DNA from: Agapetus fuscipes
Taxonomy: Eukaryota; Arthropoda; Insecta; Trichoptera; Glossosomatidae
Assembly (NCBI GenBank): GCA_951799405.1
Contig: OX637338.1
Location: 8,432,001-8,496,000, forward strand
Reading direction: 5' to 3'
Length of the DNA: 64,000 nucleotides
The notes under the pieces are model-generated. The model ran no database searches and was not told the DNA's origin. It saw only the letters and a list, made by a program, of their open reading frames with translations. This document shows positions 33,001 through 42,140 of the stretch, piece after piece. Position numbers and translations under genes: made by a program. Position 1 is the first letter of the stretch; every line of letters starts with the position of its first letter.

Positions 33001-33591
33001 GATACATAATGTATATATTTTTAGCAAATTTATTGGAAAATTAGTTAAAGGAATTTAATGGACTGTATAATAAATAGATTTCCCATTTAGATATATGACA
33101 ACTAATTTTTTATATCCTTTTTTTATGCGAAAATATTTTTTCACGTATGATTAATATTTTTTACGATTTTGATTAATGCTGTGAGCGAGAATTTAATTTA
33201 CTTATCTTTGTTCCACATTCAAAACAAATATTGACAAAAAAACGAACGTGTCATTCGTTCGGCCGAAAGGATGATTGTCATGAAAAAACTCATTATTGAA
33301 ATTTTTACATTGAATCTATTTTATGCAGATAGATGAAATAAATGTAAAGTAACAAAGAAACTTACCAAAAAAACAGCAGCAAAACACAGCAGTATAAAGC
33401 GTTATAAATATTATCCTTATATCAGTTCTATCGAAAATATAATCGTCATCTTGAATGGAGGTAATATTATTTTGAACTATTGTAAAATTTCTCTCCATCG
33501 GCGGTTTTATTTCCTTCATTTTTACGGTTAAAGGTGATCGTATTAAATTTAAGTAAACAGAAGTTCCCAAATCAAGAGATTTATTGTTCAT
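20467..33591 (-). CDS. TrissinR: Trissin receptor-like GPCR, six coding exons
   Basis: Class A (rhodopsin-like) neuropeptide receptor, expected in the plasma membrane of neurons or gut-associated cells. In Drosophila the ligand is the disulfide-rich peptide trissin. The joined exons 33366-33591, 32689-32833, 29596-29755, 27762-27959, 22469-22678 and 20467-21000 give about 490 residues. Landmarks seen: GN at residues 76-77 (TM1), NLAIAD with D105 (TM2), C132 at the start of TM3, ERY at 156-158, W184 in TM4, C214 in ECL2, P238 and Y246 in TM5, CNLP at 366-369 (TM6), NPLLY at 408-412 (TM7), then a basic helix 8. The match to insect TrissinR rests on remembered family sequence such as NLSIYLI, SWVFGDFLC, HSLSYTAS and HARKMWQYW. 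Introns are 532, 2933, 1636, 5083 and 1468 bp, with phases 1, 2, 0, 0, 0. Additional 5' non-coding exons cannot be excluded. Confidence 0.92.
21054..21198. repeat. Palindromic MITE family P, TrissinR intron 5
   Basis: Left arm TTTACGTTTAAACTCAAACA..CCAAAAATATATGG and right arm CCATGTATTTTTGGTAAAACG..TTTAAACGTAAT are mutual reverse complements around a ~35-bp centre. Other copies are listed separately. Confidence 0.75.
21868..22190 (+). mobile_element. Family B SINE in TrissinR intron 5
   Basis: GGTCAGTAGTCCGACTTTGG.., B box GGGTTCGAAACC, GGCGGAGCACAAAA, TGGGTTG, CAGCACCTGGGTG, then the alternative tail ATAGGCCCCTAGAG.. TCTCCCGCACATG. Sense orientation opposes the host gene. Confidence 0.85.
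22469..22678 (-). CDS. TrissinR: TrissinR exon 5: end of TM5 and most of ICL3
   Basis: Seventy codons (residues 244-313), phase 0 at both ends. The acceptor TATTTTTCTTAG precedes 22678. The exon starts VLYTRIAVTLW, supplying Tyr246 of TM5, then SSRG, which is also typical of the family. The rest is the variable third intracellular loop (Ser/Thr/Ala-rich, then AMNIVTNEACC). The donor is CAG|GTAAGCCC at 22468. Confidence 0.9.
22753..23001 (-). repeat. Family A repeat in TrissinR intron 4
   Basis: CCTAAGCTGCAAAAATATG to CCTATCAGTCAAGAGA, of the GGTGGCATTGGCAAAAG subfamily. It lies about 75 bp upstream of the exon 5 acceptor on the coding strand and does not disturb it. Confidence 0.85.
23264..23519 (+). 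repeat. Family A repeat, full length
   Basis: TTCCTTGACTTATAGGTTGG to GCAGCTTAGATTAGATTAGA; a clean, recent-looking copy. Confidence 0.9.
23983..24135. repeat. Palindromic MITE family P, TrissinR intron 4
   Basis: Left AACGTTTAAGCTCCATAACA..TTTTACCAAAAATATATG, right CAACGCTATGGTTGAGATTAAATG..TTAAACTTGG. Confidence 0.7.
24583..24906 (-). mobile_element. T1 tRNA-derived SINE, full length, TrissinR intron 4
   Basis: The head at 24906-24838 (minus) has A box TAGCTCAGTTGG and B box GGGTTCGAATCCCACCGAG, a near-perfect tRNA-like layout. The body GTCAGAAATGATTTCCCG, hairpin ACTTCAAATGAAGTG, and end GTTACACTATATGTGTAGC follow. The least decayed T1 copy here. Confidence 0.93.
26393..26775 (-). repeat. 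Family A repeat, LINE-extended, TrissinR intron 4
   Basis: (TCTAA)n, the full unit, then the LINE 3' UTR extension into AACCCTAGCCGCCAACATTACAG, the end of the LINE reading frame on the opposite strand. Confidence 0.88.
27010..27285 (+). repeat. Family A repeat, diverged
   Basis: Starts near CTTACAGTTATAGGTTG, contains CCCCCATACTGTAAAAA, CACCCCGGTTTCAGG and a tail ATCCTTGCAACTTACATAATAG. Confidence 0.75.
27440..27645 (-). repeat. Family A repeat, diverged
   Basis: ATGCATGCTCACAGACAAAC.. to GGTAACATTGGCACAGTGAACC, lying about 100 bp downstream of exon 4 in intron 4. The 5' end of the unit is lost. Confidence 0.75.
27762..27959 (-). CDS. TrissinR: TrissinR exon 4: TM4, ECL2, TM5
   Basis: Exactly 66 codons (residues 178-243, phase 0 at both ends). 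The acceptor CTTTTTTTATCCTTAG precedes 27959. The exon contains the TM4 tryptophan W184, the motif SAIYSAPKF, an ECL2 with a glycosylation sequon NQT (N208) and the conserved cysteine C214, then TM5 with P238. The donor is CTG|GTAAGAAC at 27761. Reading continues into exon 5 as CIML-VLYTRIAV, which completes TM5. Confidence 0.94.
28115..28320 (+). repeat. Family A repeat, diverged, TrissinR intron 3
   Basis: ATGAGGCTGACTTCCCATGCTG, TTCACTTTTCCAATGTCACCCC, then CACGTGTCTGTTG. Tail lost. Confidence 0.75.
28555..28692. repeat. Palindromic MITE family P, TrissinR intron 3
   Basis: AACTTAACCATAGTCTTATC.. GGGCCTCTGGTGAAC.. and GATAAAACTCTATGATTTAG..AACGTAAAG..ATACTTGGGG form the usual two arms. 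Confidence 0.65.
29165..29320 (-). repeat. Family A repeat, partial, TrissinR intron 3
   Basis: TGCCGCCTTTCCTTGAAACAG and GTATGGATGGTC identify it. It is heavily decayed and followed by a second CTAAGTTGCAAATATAA tail at 29297. Confidence 0.55.
29596..29755 (-). CDS. TrissinR: TrissinR exon 3: ECL1, TM3, ERY motif, ICL2
   Basis: The acceptor TTTTTTTCTTTTAG ends at 29756. The first base completes Ser124, followed by residues 125-177. WVFGDFLC supplies the conserved TM3 cysteine C132, predicted to pair with C214. ERY at 156-158 is the DRY-equivalent G-protein switch. ICL2 continues AIIHPITCKQ. The donor is AGG|GTACGT at 29595-29590 (phase 0). This is the most family-diagnostic exon. Confidence 0.95.
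29760..31780. other. TrissinR intron 2, central part
   Basis: AT-rich intron sequence. No repeat or coding segment recognised. Confidence 0.5.
31786..32076 (+). mobile_element. T1 SINE 3' end split by a MITE
   Basis: GCCCCTTCGGGGTTAACGC.. GTTACACTATATGTGTAGC at 31790-31837 and TTAGATGCGTAGTTGCG at 32061 are the two sides of a T1 3' end. Confidence 0.8.
31838..32052. mobile_element. hAT-type MITE, 215 bp, 8-bp target duplication
   Basis: Ends CAGGCGCGTGCATAGGATA and the inverse of CAGGGGCGTGCATCCCATA are imperfect terminal inverted repeats. TGTGTAGC is duplicated at 31830-31837 and 32053-32060 within a T1 SINE whose sequence shows only one copy when unoccupied. Eight-base duplications and CAGGG ends are the hAT signature. 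No coding capacity. Lies in TrissinR intron 2. Confidence 0.9.
32077..32612. other. TrissinR intron 2, AT-rich part near exon 2
   Basis: Extremely AT-rich; a 102-codon Phe/Ile/Tyr-rich open frame at 32250-32558 looks like a composition artefact. Confidence 0.4.
32689..32833 (-). CDS. TrissinR: TrissinR exon 2: end of TM1, ICL1, TM2
   Basis: The acceptor TTTGTCTTTGCAG precedes 32833. The first two bases complete Gly76, so the join restores the TM1 motif GNLLV. The exon gives residues 77-123 and includes the basic ICL1 (SRRLRS) and the TM2 hallmark LANLAIADLCVG with D105. The donor is AG|GTATGC (GT at 32688-32687, phase 2). The exon ends at YLIP, and joining gives YLIPSWVFG. Confidence 0.93.
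33366..33591 (-). CDS. TrissinR: TrissinR exon 1: extracellular N-terminus and start of TM1
   Basis: The exon encodes residues 1-75 plus the first base of codon 76. The ATG at 33591-33589 is chosen because an in-frame TAA lies about 60 bp upstream with no intervening Met. No signal peptide is obvious. Two N-glycosylation sequons, NFT (N35) and NIT (N42), suit an extracellular tail. TM1 starts near residue 58 with a Cys/Phe-rich stretch (FCCCFFG). The donor is G|GTAAG at 33365-33361 (phase 1). If an upstream exon exists, the true N-terminus could be longer. Confidence 0.85.
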
Positions 33592-33809
33592 TTTTAAAAT
33601 GTGAAAACTAATTTCAACAGTTAATTCAACAGGTTAAAAATTGTAAATTTGAGTTGCAGTCATTTTTGAGTAAAAAAATATATGTTTGACTTAACACTGT
33701 CTTATTAGAACATTTGATTAAACTTTGTTTTTTGGTTGTTGTAGAATAAAATCGGATAACAAATTGGTTTATTGCAAGTTTTTTGTCGTTGTTTTTCACT
33801 TATCGGTTA

Positions 33810-34020
33810 CGCGCGCACGCTATCTGCTACCTGGTTTGATTTATTATGGAGCGTCGTAGAGGCGTAGACCCGTAGAGGCTACGCCGTCGCTTGCCTATGT
33901 GTGGTGTATAGCGCCGCACAGTGGCTGAGTGACTGAATGGCCGACCGGCAGCTGAAGCGTCTACGCTCCCCGCCCTCTAAATTTCGAGTCATCCACCACC
34001 CTTCTTCTACGTATAAATAT
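33810..34020 (-). promoter_or_regulatory. GC-rich block upstream of TrissinR exon 1, possible promoter or 5' leader
   Basis: A roughly 200-bp CpG-rich island in an AT-rich region lies 220-430 bp upstream of the exon 1 ATG. On the minus strand it contains an arthropod initiator-like TTCAGTC (around 33930). A TATAAATA sits at 34012-34019, but on the plus strand. Repeated CGTAGAGG/GGCGTAG motifs (33850-33895) also occur loosely at 42690-42740, so the block may instead be a repeat. Weak call. Confidence 0.3.
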
Positions 34021-34164
34021 TTGTTTTGTTATTCGGTCAACGAAACGTTTAAAAATCTCTGTAAAATTATAAAGACGATCTTTTAGGTTTGTTCGATAAA
34101 AATAATGTTTTGTTAGACATTAGATTTTTTTGTTATTCAATAATATATATTTTATGATATTTTA

Positions 34165-34385
34165 TGTCATGACTGCTGATCTCGTGTGCAATCACACCAT
34201 AAGCACCCTCTGTTGGCTAAGTGGTTGCTATTTTTCGAACGGCTGGTATTACTCAGTTGCTGTAAGGCTGGTTTAGCTTTTGGGGCCGGTCTCTGATGAA
34301 AATTGTTTTATTTGCTTTCCAATATTTAAAAAAAAACTTACAATTAAAAGTCTGATGCGTTAACCACTAGACTATGACCGATCTG
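34165..34385 (-). mobile_element. Family B SINE, decayed
   Basis: Minus strand: TCATAGTCTAGTGGTTAACGC head, no clear B box, then GACCGGCCCC.., CAGCCTTACAGCAACTGAG. It ends near GTGTGATTGCACACGAG. Confidence 0.75.
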
Positions 34386-34389
34386 CATC

Positions 34390-35960
34390 TCTTTCTGGTG
34401 TCTTTCTCATCTTTTACATAGTTTTACACAAGTTATTTGAAACAATGAAAAAGAGCTTCTCTATTTATTAAGGCATTAATAACTTTAATGATACTATAAG
34501 AAAAGCCAAAAAATGAAAGGGAATAAACAAACTTTTTGTTATTTTAAGAGGATATTTTCAATTGTTTTTTTCCTTCATTAAGACATTACCCTAGACAAAT
34601 GTATTTATTCTAACTGAATAATTTTACCGTCTTGTAAAACAGTTAAGCAATGCAATCATCAACGAGTTTGCGTACACGTAGAAAACAAAAAAATAAAAGT
34701 AAATGAATCGAATCATGTAAAGAGGCTTTTGTTAAGTACGTTTCAGCGAGTGTATGGTCAGAATTTTAAGTGTTTACTTAATAGAAGACCACTGTTGTGT
34801 AAGACGGATCCTTTTATAATTATTAACGCTTAAAAATTTGAACCATCCGTGCTCACGTCCTTTTATGGAATTAAAAAATACATTAAAGGCCGTTTAATAC
34901 AAGAGCTGGCCGAGTTTAATATATGCGAGCGACATTTATAAAGGGTCTACGGTGCTCTGAGCACAGGTTGTTGGTATTCATTTAATTTCCTCAACACCAT
35001 TTGACCTTACAGTGCCGTAGGGTCATTATTTTCTAGAACACAGTCGCTTAGAAATGTTTTTTTTTAATTGGTCTACATTTGCTAAGCCACCATTGTATCA
35101 AAGACAACGTAAAAGTTGCAGAGTTTAGGTACTTACGTATATTTGAGGTTTGAGTGTTTTTTTGTAAGTGTTAACAAAGGTAGCATGTGTAATTAGTAAA
35201 CAGCAGTTAGTAGTGAAAAATAAAAAATATATAAAGGTATTTTTACTTTCAGTTTGGAAAAAAAACATAGGAAAAGATACACTAAGAGATTTTTGACGCA
35301 CCAATGAAAATTTAATTGCTCTAACAAAACAGCTCAAAGGATACCGGCTTGCCACTGTAGGTACTTCCTAAAACGCCTACTAATACGTTTTCTCCCTTAC
35401 CGCTTCTTAAAATATTTACCTTTATCCAGAAAATTCACTCAACAGTTTTGTCAAGAATTCGTGGGAGCACACACATCTTTAAATGCTTTTCTTCTACTCC
35501 CCAGCGTGTCTTTTAACTTTCTCGGATGCTCAACATTCTTCACGAATTCCGTATTCAGCAATCTTACCGTTGCAGTAATTTGACATCATTAATTCAAATG
35601 AGCTTAGGTCAACTCACTCTTCAGGATGCATTCATGAGATATTGTATTACTTCATATATTTTGTACTTTTTAGCTTATTTGAAAAGTGAAGCCGATAGAT
35701 ATGGTGCTATATCCACTCTGCGCCTCTGTATTTTACGTAAAAATTCTCGTTTTTATCTCTACCTACGATTTCGCTTGGCCCTTTGTTACAACGGATATAG
35801 AACAAACCTTCCACCTGCCTCTCATTTTTAAATTATGAAATCGTATTATTGCGACAGAAAGTAAAAGTTATTTCATTTGAAGCTGTCGTGATTCTTGGAC
35901 GCGACATAATTCTGTAAAACATAATTAAAAAATCCTTCAGGTAGGTGAATACTTATTTTA
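34390..35960. other. Upstream flank of TrissinR, little recognised
   Basis: Possible very decayed family A piece at 35105-35200 (AAAAGTTGCAGAGTTTAGG, GAGGTTTGAG, TAGCATGTGTAA). No exon with convincing splice sites. Confidence 0.4.
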
Positions 35961-35967
35961 TAATTTA

Positions 35968-36395
35968 TCTAATCTAATCTAAGCCAATCTAAGTTGCAAA
36001 TATATGTTACATTGGAGATTCACATTACATGCATTCTCACAACCAGACATGTAGAAGTTCGCGCTTCCACATGCCTCATGTGAGCCTACAACATAAAAAC
36101 CAAATCTCAAATGGACATACACCCTGCAACTCTTGCCGTCCTTCCCTGTAACAGGGGTGACATTGGCAAAGTGAACTATTTTTACAGCATGGGTGATCAG
36201 CCGCATACCAACCTATAAGTCAAGGAACATACACGACAAATTACATTTGTTAAATCAATAAATAATAATATATATGGACATTAAAAACTAAAACATAAAA
36301 CAAATTTCCCTTTAATAAACCCTAGCCGTCAACATTACAGATCAACCGCCATTTCTTTCTGTCCTTACATACTTCTTTAATTTTTCTCTAGAGTC
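35968..36395 (-). repeat. Family A repeat, LINE-extended
   Basis: Complete unit plus LINE 3' UTR and the last codons of the LINE frame (complement of AACCCTAGCCGTCAACATT and CGCCATTTCTTTCTGTCC). Nearly identical to the copies at 26393 and 38773, so this subfamily is young. Confidence 0.9.
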
Positions 36396-36589
36396 ATTGT
36401 TAAAAATTTATTTACTGAACTGTGATTTATGGAATTGAGAAAATATAAATAATCCAACACTGAAATCATGACAGTATTTTATGTTCTTTTATAAAGCTTT
36501 ACAAACACAAGTAACTACATTTAACTTTATCTTTTTTAATCTCCAAGTTCGATACATTTTTTATTGTCGTGTGGTGACTGTGATGAAAA

Positions 36590-37480
36590 GTATGGAGCGC
36601 GTCCCTATCGGGAGCCTCCCAACTCCGTTATCCCTTTGAGGTTAGGAATTTAGGTTAGGTTGCGTGTTTCTCCAGATGCCCGGCTAGAAAAAAGGCTTCT
36701 CAAGGTCGTGTTTTTAGCATAAAACGGTGTTTTCTCTCCACCAAGTCTATAGAGGCTTAAAATATAATTTTAAGTAGGTAAAGACAATGTAAAAGAAGGA
36801 GGTTGTTTATTTTACATTAAAAACAGAATGGAGATTGTCCACCACGCAATTCTTGGACTGAGCTGGCAAAACTAAGTTAGGTTATGGTATTAAACGAGTT
36901 GTGCAGTTCACGATTGCGGAAGAGGTTGATGGCACATGGATCCTTCTTGGCTTGTCAAGTAGAGGCTCGGAGCGCAGGCTTGCAGAAAGCAAGCGGCAAG
37001 GCGGGCGCTTTCGGCTGGACAAAGGCAGGTGCTCCACCCTCCTGAGGAATTTCATCACGGGGCTCAGGCCTGCAGAAAGCCAGCGGCAAGCAAGGCTTTC
37101 AGCTGAACGAGGGCAGGTGCTCCACCCTCTTGAGGAATTTAGTCACGGGGCTCAGGCGCGGCCAGGGAATGGTGTCGGATGAGATTACTGCTACGCAGAC
37201 TTCCAGAGGTATATCACCAGCCCCGCCGGATTCAGGCAGCACGCGTTTCTACTTGCTGCGTCTGCTGTCCCCGTCTTGTTCGTAGAAGCTTGGAAGAGAG
37301 AGTGCCCTCGAGCGTTGGTGTCGGTGACATTTATAGACTCTGCCCTGGACAGACGCGATGCCTCCGCGGTTTTTTCCCCTCTTGTTATTTTTCATACCGC
37401 CGTTCCCAGCCTTTCCTCTTCTTCCTCTGATCCGGATCGGTGCAATTTATTTTCCCCATTTTGTAGGCATTATTTATTTT
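36590..37480. repeat. GC-rich block with a 90-bp direct duplication
   Basis: An island of much higher GC than its surroundings. Units 36976-37065 and 37066-37153 are direct repeats (AGGCYTGCAGAAAGC, GCAGGTGCTCCACCCTC, TGAGGAATTT, TCACGGGGCTC). Open frames in both strands are GC artefacts as far as I can tell. GAGGTTAGG..TTAGGTTAGG at 36640-36660 is not a telomere array. Probably part of an unrecognised mobile element or a low-copy transfer. Confidence 0.55.
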
Positions 37481-37489
37481 CTATTAATA

Positions 37490-38200
37490 GGCAATGACAG
37501 ATTATAGCCGAGACGCTTCTTCCTCTTTATAACAGGTAAGCTGGGACCCCACCTGACATGACCTTAGAATAGGTAAAAAAAAAATACATTATTTTGGGAA
37601 AACTTTGTTTTCAAATTGAACAAAATAATAAATAAATAATAACAGTGATATTTTTAGTATAATTATATAGTTATATTTTATACAACAAATATTCTACAGA
37701 ATACATTTTAATTTTCAATAACGTTTTAATTGGTGTCACAGCTTTTGTTACTTGATAATCTTTTGTTCAAAACAAAATTTGTATTGAAAATTTCAACAAT
37801 TGTTGTGTTTGCTTTGATTATTATATTCTATTAAACACACCAAACAAAAACCCCAGAACCTTGAAATTATTAATTTAATTATATCTATCGCAATACAAGT
37901 CTTTCAAATATCAATAAATGTATTGTGAAAATCAAACAATCATATTTCAGGGACATCGACGTACATATGTTTCAACTTTACTCAATCAATATGAACAAGA
38001 TTTTGTTAAATAAATTTATTTTAAATAATGAAAATATAAATGTACAATTTTATTTTTGATTTGAATAGTTTAATATTTCATGGTCAAAAAAGGACATCAA
38101 ATTTTGTAAAATACTGTTATTTAAAAAAAAACAGATCTTAAAAATTGATAAAACAGTATGTTACTTGTTTGGAAATGTAAGGAGAAAATACCCATTGTAA
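37490..38200. other. AT-rich spacer
   Basis: Nothing recognised. Confidence 0.4.
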
Positions 38201-38210
38201 ATAATTAGAT

Positions 38211-38562
38211 TTGGTTAACATAACTTCGCTTTACAAACCTTTACGTGGGTCTTCAAACACTCCTATGAATCCAAATGACACCATTTCAGTTTCCATTACT
38301 TCCCTCGGCTACATTACTCAGAGGACTTCTATAGAACTGATTGAGACCTTCCGGAACAGAATTGATTCTACACCTTTACAAAGGGTCAATATTTGCAGAC
38401 GCTACGGTCATTGAATGTCATGGGAATGGCACAGCTTTTGCTTCAGAACTACAATTACCTCCAGACATCCCAATGACCTCAAATAAATTTGATGTTACAA
38501 AATGGGGAATTTTAAATGTAACTGCTGAACTAAATGAGTCTGAACCAGAATTAATTAACTGA
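38211..38562 (+). pseudogene. Frameshifted protein-coding remnant, unknown family
   Basis: Two overlapping frames read as one protein broken by a shift at about 38330-38345. The first gives VNITSLYKPLRG..PNDTISVSITSLGY. The second gives LRPSGTELILHLYKGSIFAD, ..ATVIECHGNGTAFASELQ, ..LPPDIPMTSNKFDV and ends SEPELIN, stop. Composition is protein-like, with several N-glycosylation sequons, so a secreted or virion-type protein is possible. I do not recognise the family. An acceptor-like TTAG lies just upstream at about 38210. Confidence 0.45.
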
Positions 38563-38772
38563 AAAGAAAAGCCGTTTCATTGGAAATTAATTATTTTGAT
38601 TAACTGATTTTCAACCTTTTACCAGTAAAAATAGTTCTACCATACAGTTCATGTTCATAATTTTTGATCGATTATTATCAGAGTTCAAATATGTTATCCA
38701 AAAGGTGCCTTGAATCCTACGAAACTAATAATTTGAAATTTGAAACTTCTCTAGTATTCTCGGCAAATTCTA

Positions 38773-39195
38773 TCTAATCTAATCTTATCTAATCTAATCT
38801 AAGTTGCAAAGATATGTTACATTGGAGATTCACATTACATGCATTCCCACAACCAAGACACGTACAAGTTCGCGCTTGCACGTGCCTCATGTGAGCCTAC
38901 AACATAAAAACCAATCTCAAACGGACATACACCCTGCAACTCTTGCCGTCCTTCCCTGTAACAGGGGTGACATTGGCAAAGTGAACCATTTTTTACAGCA
39001 TGGGTGGTCAGCCGCATACCAACCTACAAGTCAAGGAACATACACGACAAATTACATTTTTTAAATCAATAAATAATAATATACATGGACATCAAAAACT
39101 TAAAACATAAAACAAATTTCATTTTAATAAACCCTAGCCGCCAACACTACAGATCAACCGCCATTTCTTTCTGTCCTTACATACTTCTTTCATAT
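38773..39195 (-). repeat. Family A repeat, LINE-extended
   Basis: (TCTAA/TCTTA)n head, full unit, extension and the end of the LINE frame, ending CCTTACATACTTCTTTCAT. Confidence 0.9.
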
Positions 39196-39199
39196 ATCA

Positions 39200-41040
39200 G
39201 TCTGGTTTATTCAACAACTTGTACCTAAGTATGGTTGAACTAAAAGCGTCACCGATTTAATTGGAAAAATATCCACTTATTTCGAAACATCGCTTCATAA
39301 TGCGAATTATATGAAAGAAATGAAATACTGTGTGAAAGAGTTCGTTTCATGGTTCACATTTCAATGGTTAAGTTGAAGTCATAGAAAGTCGCAGACGTGG
39401 AATCAAGTGCTTATTTTATTTACGTGTCTTGTAGAAATCTTTTTCACTGCATTTTAAGATTTGACTTTTATTTGAAATGAATTTGAAGGTACTTGACTTG
39501 AAATGAATAAACGCATATATATTGTAGAGTGTGTATACGTACTTGGCATTTTAATTATTTTTAAGAAGGATAACGTGCGTTCTGTAAAATGATCAAAAGA
39601 AGGTATAAGATACAATCAATATTTTTAAATATACTTATTTTATACTTACTACGTTTGTGTAACAAATACCCACAAAGTAGTTTTTCTGTACTACAATTTG
39701 TAAATACTGAAAAAAATGTGTTGGATTTTAGTAATAATCGCTACTCTAAAATTTATGGGAGAGAGCCTTTTTTGTACGAGTTGATTTATGCCTAATACTT
39801 CATAAATTTCATGATGTCGTTGATGTGAATCATTGAACTATTGGTTATTATTATATAAAAGCACCCTCTTCCTTTGATATTTTAATGAAACGTAAATAAA
39901 CAATTGTATGTAAATTACTGAATTGCTAATAGAGTTTGAAGCTTCATCTTTGTAATTTTATTACCTTTCAATTAAAACCATTTTATCTTTCAATTAACTT
40001 TAAAAAAAGTTATGTTAATATTTTTTTCCTCATTATTTGTCTGTAATAAATCGCTTAAACGTTGAAAATCAAACAGTGGGCGAGCATAAACCTTTAAAAT
40101 GAATTCACAATGCCTTTTTGTGAGAACCGGACTTTTTTATTTTGTACTTAACTTATTTTAATTTAAACAGATACAATTTACAACGTAAAAAAAACCTCAG
40201 GCTTAAGAAAGCTTCATTAATATTTAGTCATTTAACCGTTTTTGAGTACGAAAAAAAACGATATTGGTAGAAATCACAAATAAGCTGTCTATGCATTTCA
40301 CATTTACAATCTAAATTACTCGAGTTTGACTTTAAATACCTACAAAAGGACCGTAAAAACACTTGCATGATAATAAAATGATTTTTTTTTTGTAAATTCT
40401 GTTTTGGATAAGTATAACAACGAATGTATTTTGGCTTTGAATGCTGGTTTATAAAACAAAAACATAAAATTATAACTTAAATGGTTTTGCATCTCTCATG
40501 ATTCATTATTTTAATTTTATTATTTTACTATGAAATTTACTTTATGGTTTTAACCAATTATAACTGTCTTGGTTAACAATATTATTTTACATTGATTGTT
40601 TCTCTACATATCTTATTATGTATTCTGGATTACTCGAAATTAAATCCATCCTTCAAAATTGATAAAGACCTCGAACATCTCCTACGTACATCTTATACGC
40701 ATAACTTATGCATGTACCTGACTTAATAACTTATTCGTTGGATTCTTGCACAGGCGTATGAATACATTATGATAAATCTCCTACTTGGATTTGTGTAACC
40801 TGCTTGTCTATACAATCCGGTCATGCTATATTCGTGTTGTGAAGATACGAAAAATACATTGTCCACTGAAATTGGTTTTAGTCTAGCATAAATGCATTTT
40901 AGGTATAAGGCATTTTATTATTATTGTAAAACTTATAACTGGTATCATATTTCAATGATTGATTTTATTTCAGATAATATAGCAATATTGGACGCTAACA
41001 GTTGATATTGTTAAATATTTAACATGATTCAGGCAGTCTT
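39200..41040. other. AT-rich intergenic stretch
   Basis: No exon or repeat family recognised. Confidence 0.5.
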
Positions 41041-41059
41041 TTAACATCATTTAACATGA

Positions 41060-42140
41060 TCCAGGCTAGCACAAATTATACTGGACAATGCCAGCATTGA
41101 ATCTGTCAATGAGTACATTTATTTTGGTCATAAAATACAGCTTGGGCGACATAACCACACAGCAGACCTGAATAGAAGAGTCGGACTAAGCTGAGCAGCA
41201 TTAAAAAATCTTTGTCACATTTTGAAAAATCCGAAAATACCCATCAACTTAAAAAGGAAAGTATTAAATGCCTGTGTCATGCCAGTGTTCATTTATGGTA
41301 TTAAGACAGTCACAATGTCACAAAAAAGTGTCTGCAAGCTAAGAGTCACATAGAGAGCAATAGAGAGAGCCATGTTGGGTGTCTGTTTGCGGGACAGACT
41401 CAGAAATGAGGACATAAGAGTCAGAACAAAGATTTCGGATGTCATTAAGATAGCCGCAACCCTCAAGTGGCGATGGGCGGGACGCGTCTTTCCATTCTTA
41501 ACCTACGTTCGGCGACAATTCACGCTGAAGTACTGCCGCGCACATTTAATTAATTATTATGTTTCAGTTTTTTCATATTATCTCGAAAACTGTTCGCATT
41601 ACCTAAAATATTTTTCAAACACTCTCTAGACATTGTATCATTCTATAATTATGAAGAAAAAAAATATGTCCAAAATATTAAACAACAAAATTATAAGAAA
41701 AAAATGTGAACAAAAACGTGTTTTTTTAAATATTTTTTTGTAGCGTCATTTTTTAAGTTTTATAAAATATTTTAACTTTAAAATTTAGATAAAAAATCAA
41801 TTAACACGCGTGATTTTTTCCATTAATTTCACTTCTTTACAAAGGCCATAAAGTGTAAGAAACATTTTTCGTGTGTGTCGTCTGTCGAAAGGGGGGGTAG
41901 AATGGAAAGACGCGGGCGGGACATGTCGCTCGCGATCCAGATGAAAAGTGGACAAGGCAACTGCTGTGCTGGTGGAGTTGGGCGCCCACAGTTGCGTTGG
42001 CGCGACGATGTTCGGAGAAGTGCGGAAAGTGCCTGGATGCGGATCGCTCGGGATAGAAATGAATGGAAAATGCGAGAGGAAGCCTACGTCCAGGAGTGGA
42101 CGGTCAATACTGGCTGAAGAAGAAGAAGAAGGCAGTCTTT
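41060..42140 (+). mobile_element. RTE-like LINE remnant interrupted by a foldback fragment
   Basis: Upstream part (41085-41490): ESVNEYIYFGHKIQLGRHNH, ACVMPVFIYGIKTVTM, IERAMLGVCLRDRLRNEDIR, ATLKWRWAGR. Downstream part (41895-42117): VGRPQLRWRDDVRRSAESAW, MREEAYVQEWTVNTG, stop, then a (GAA)n tail. The order and motifs fit the RTE-clade reverse transcriptase C-terminus. Internal stops and a frameshift near 41950 make it dead. The two parts are separated by the fragment at 41547-41866. Confidence 0.88.
41547..41866. mobile_element. Right-arm copy of the 13174-13843 foldback
   Basis: Shares TTTTTTCATATTATC, ATCATTCTATAATTATGAAG, TTTTTTTGTAGCGTCATTTT, AACACGCGTGATTTTTTCC and AAGGCCATAAAGTGTAAGAA with the loop and right arm of the foldback, in the same order. 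The left arm and the TTAA end are missing. Confidence 0.8.
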
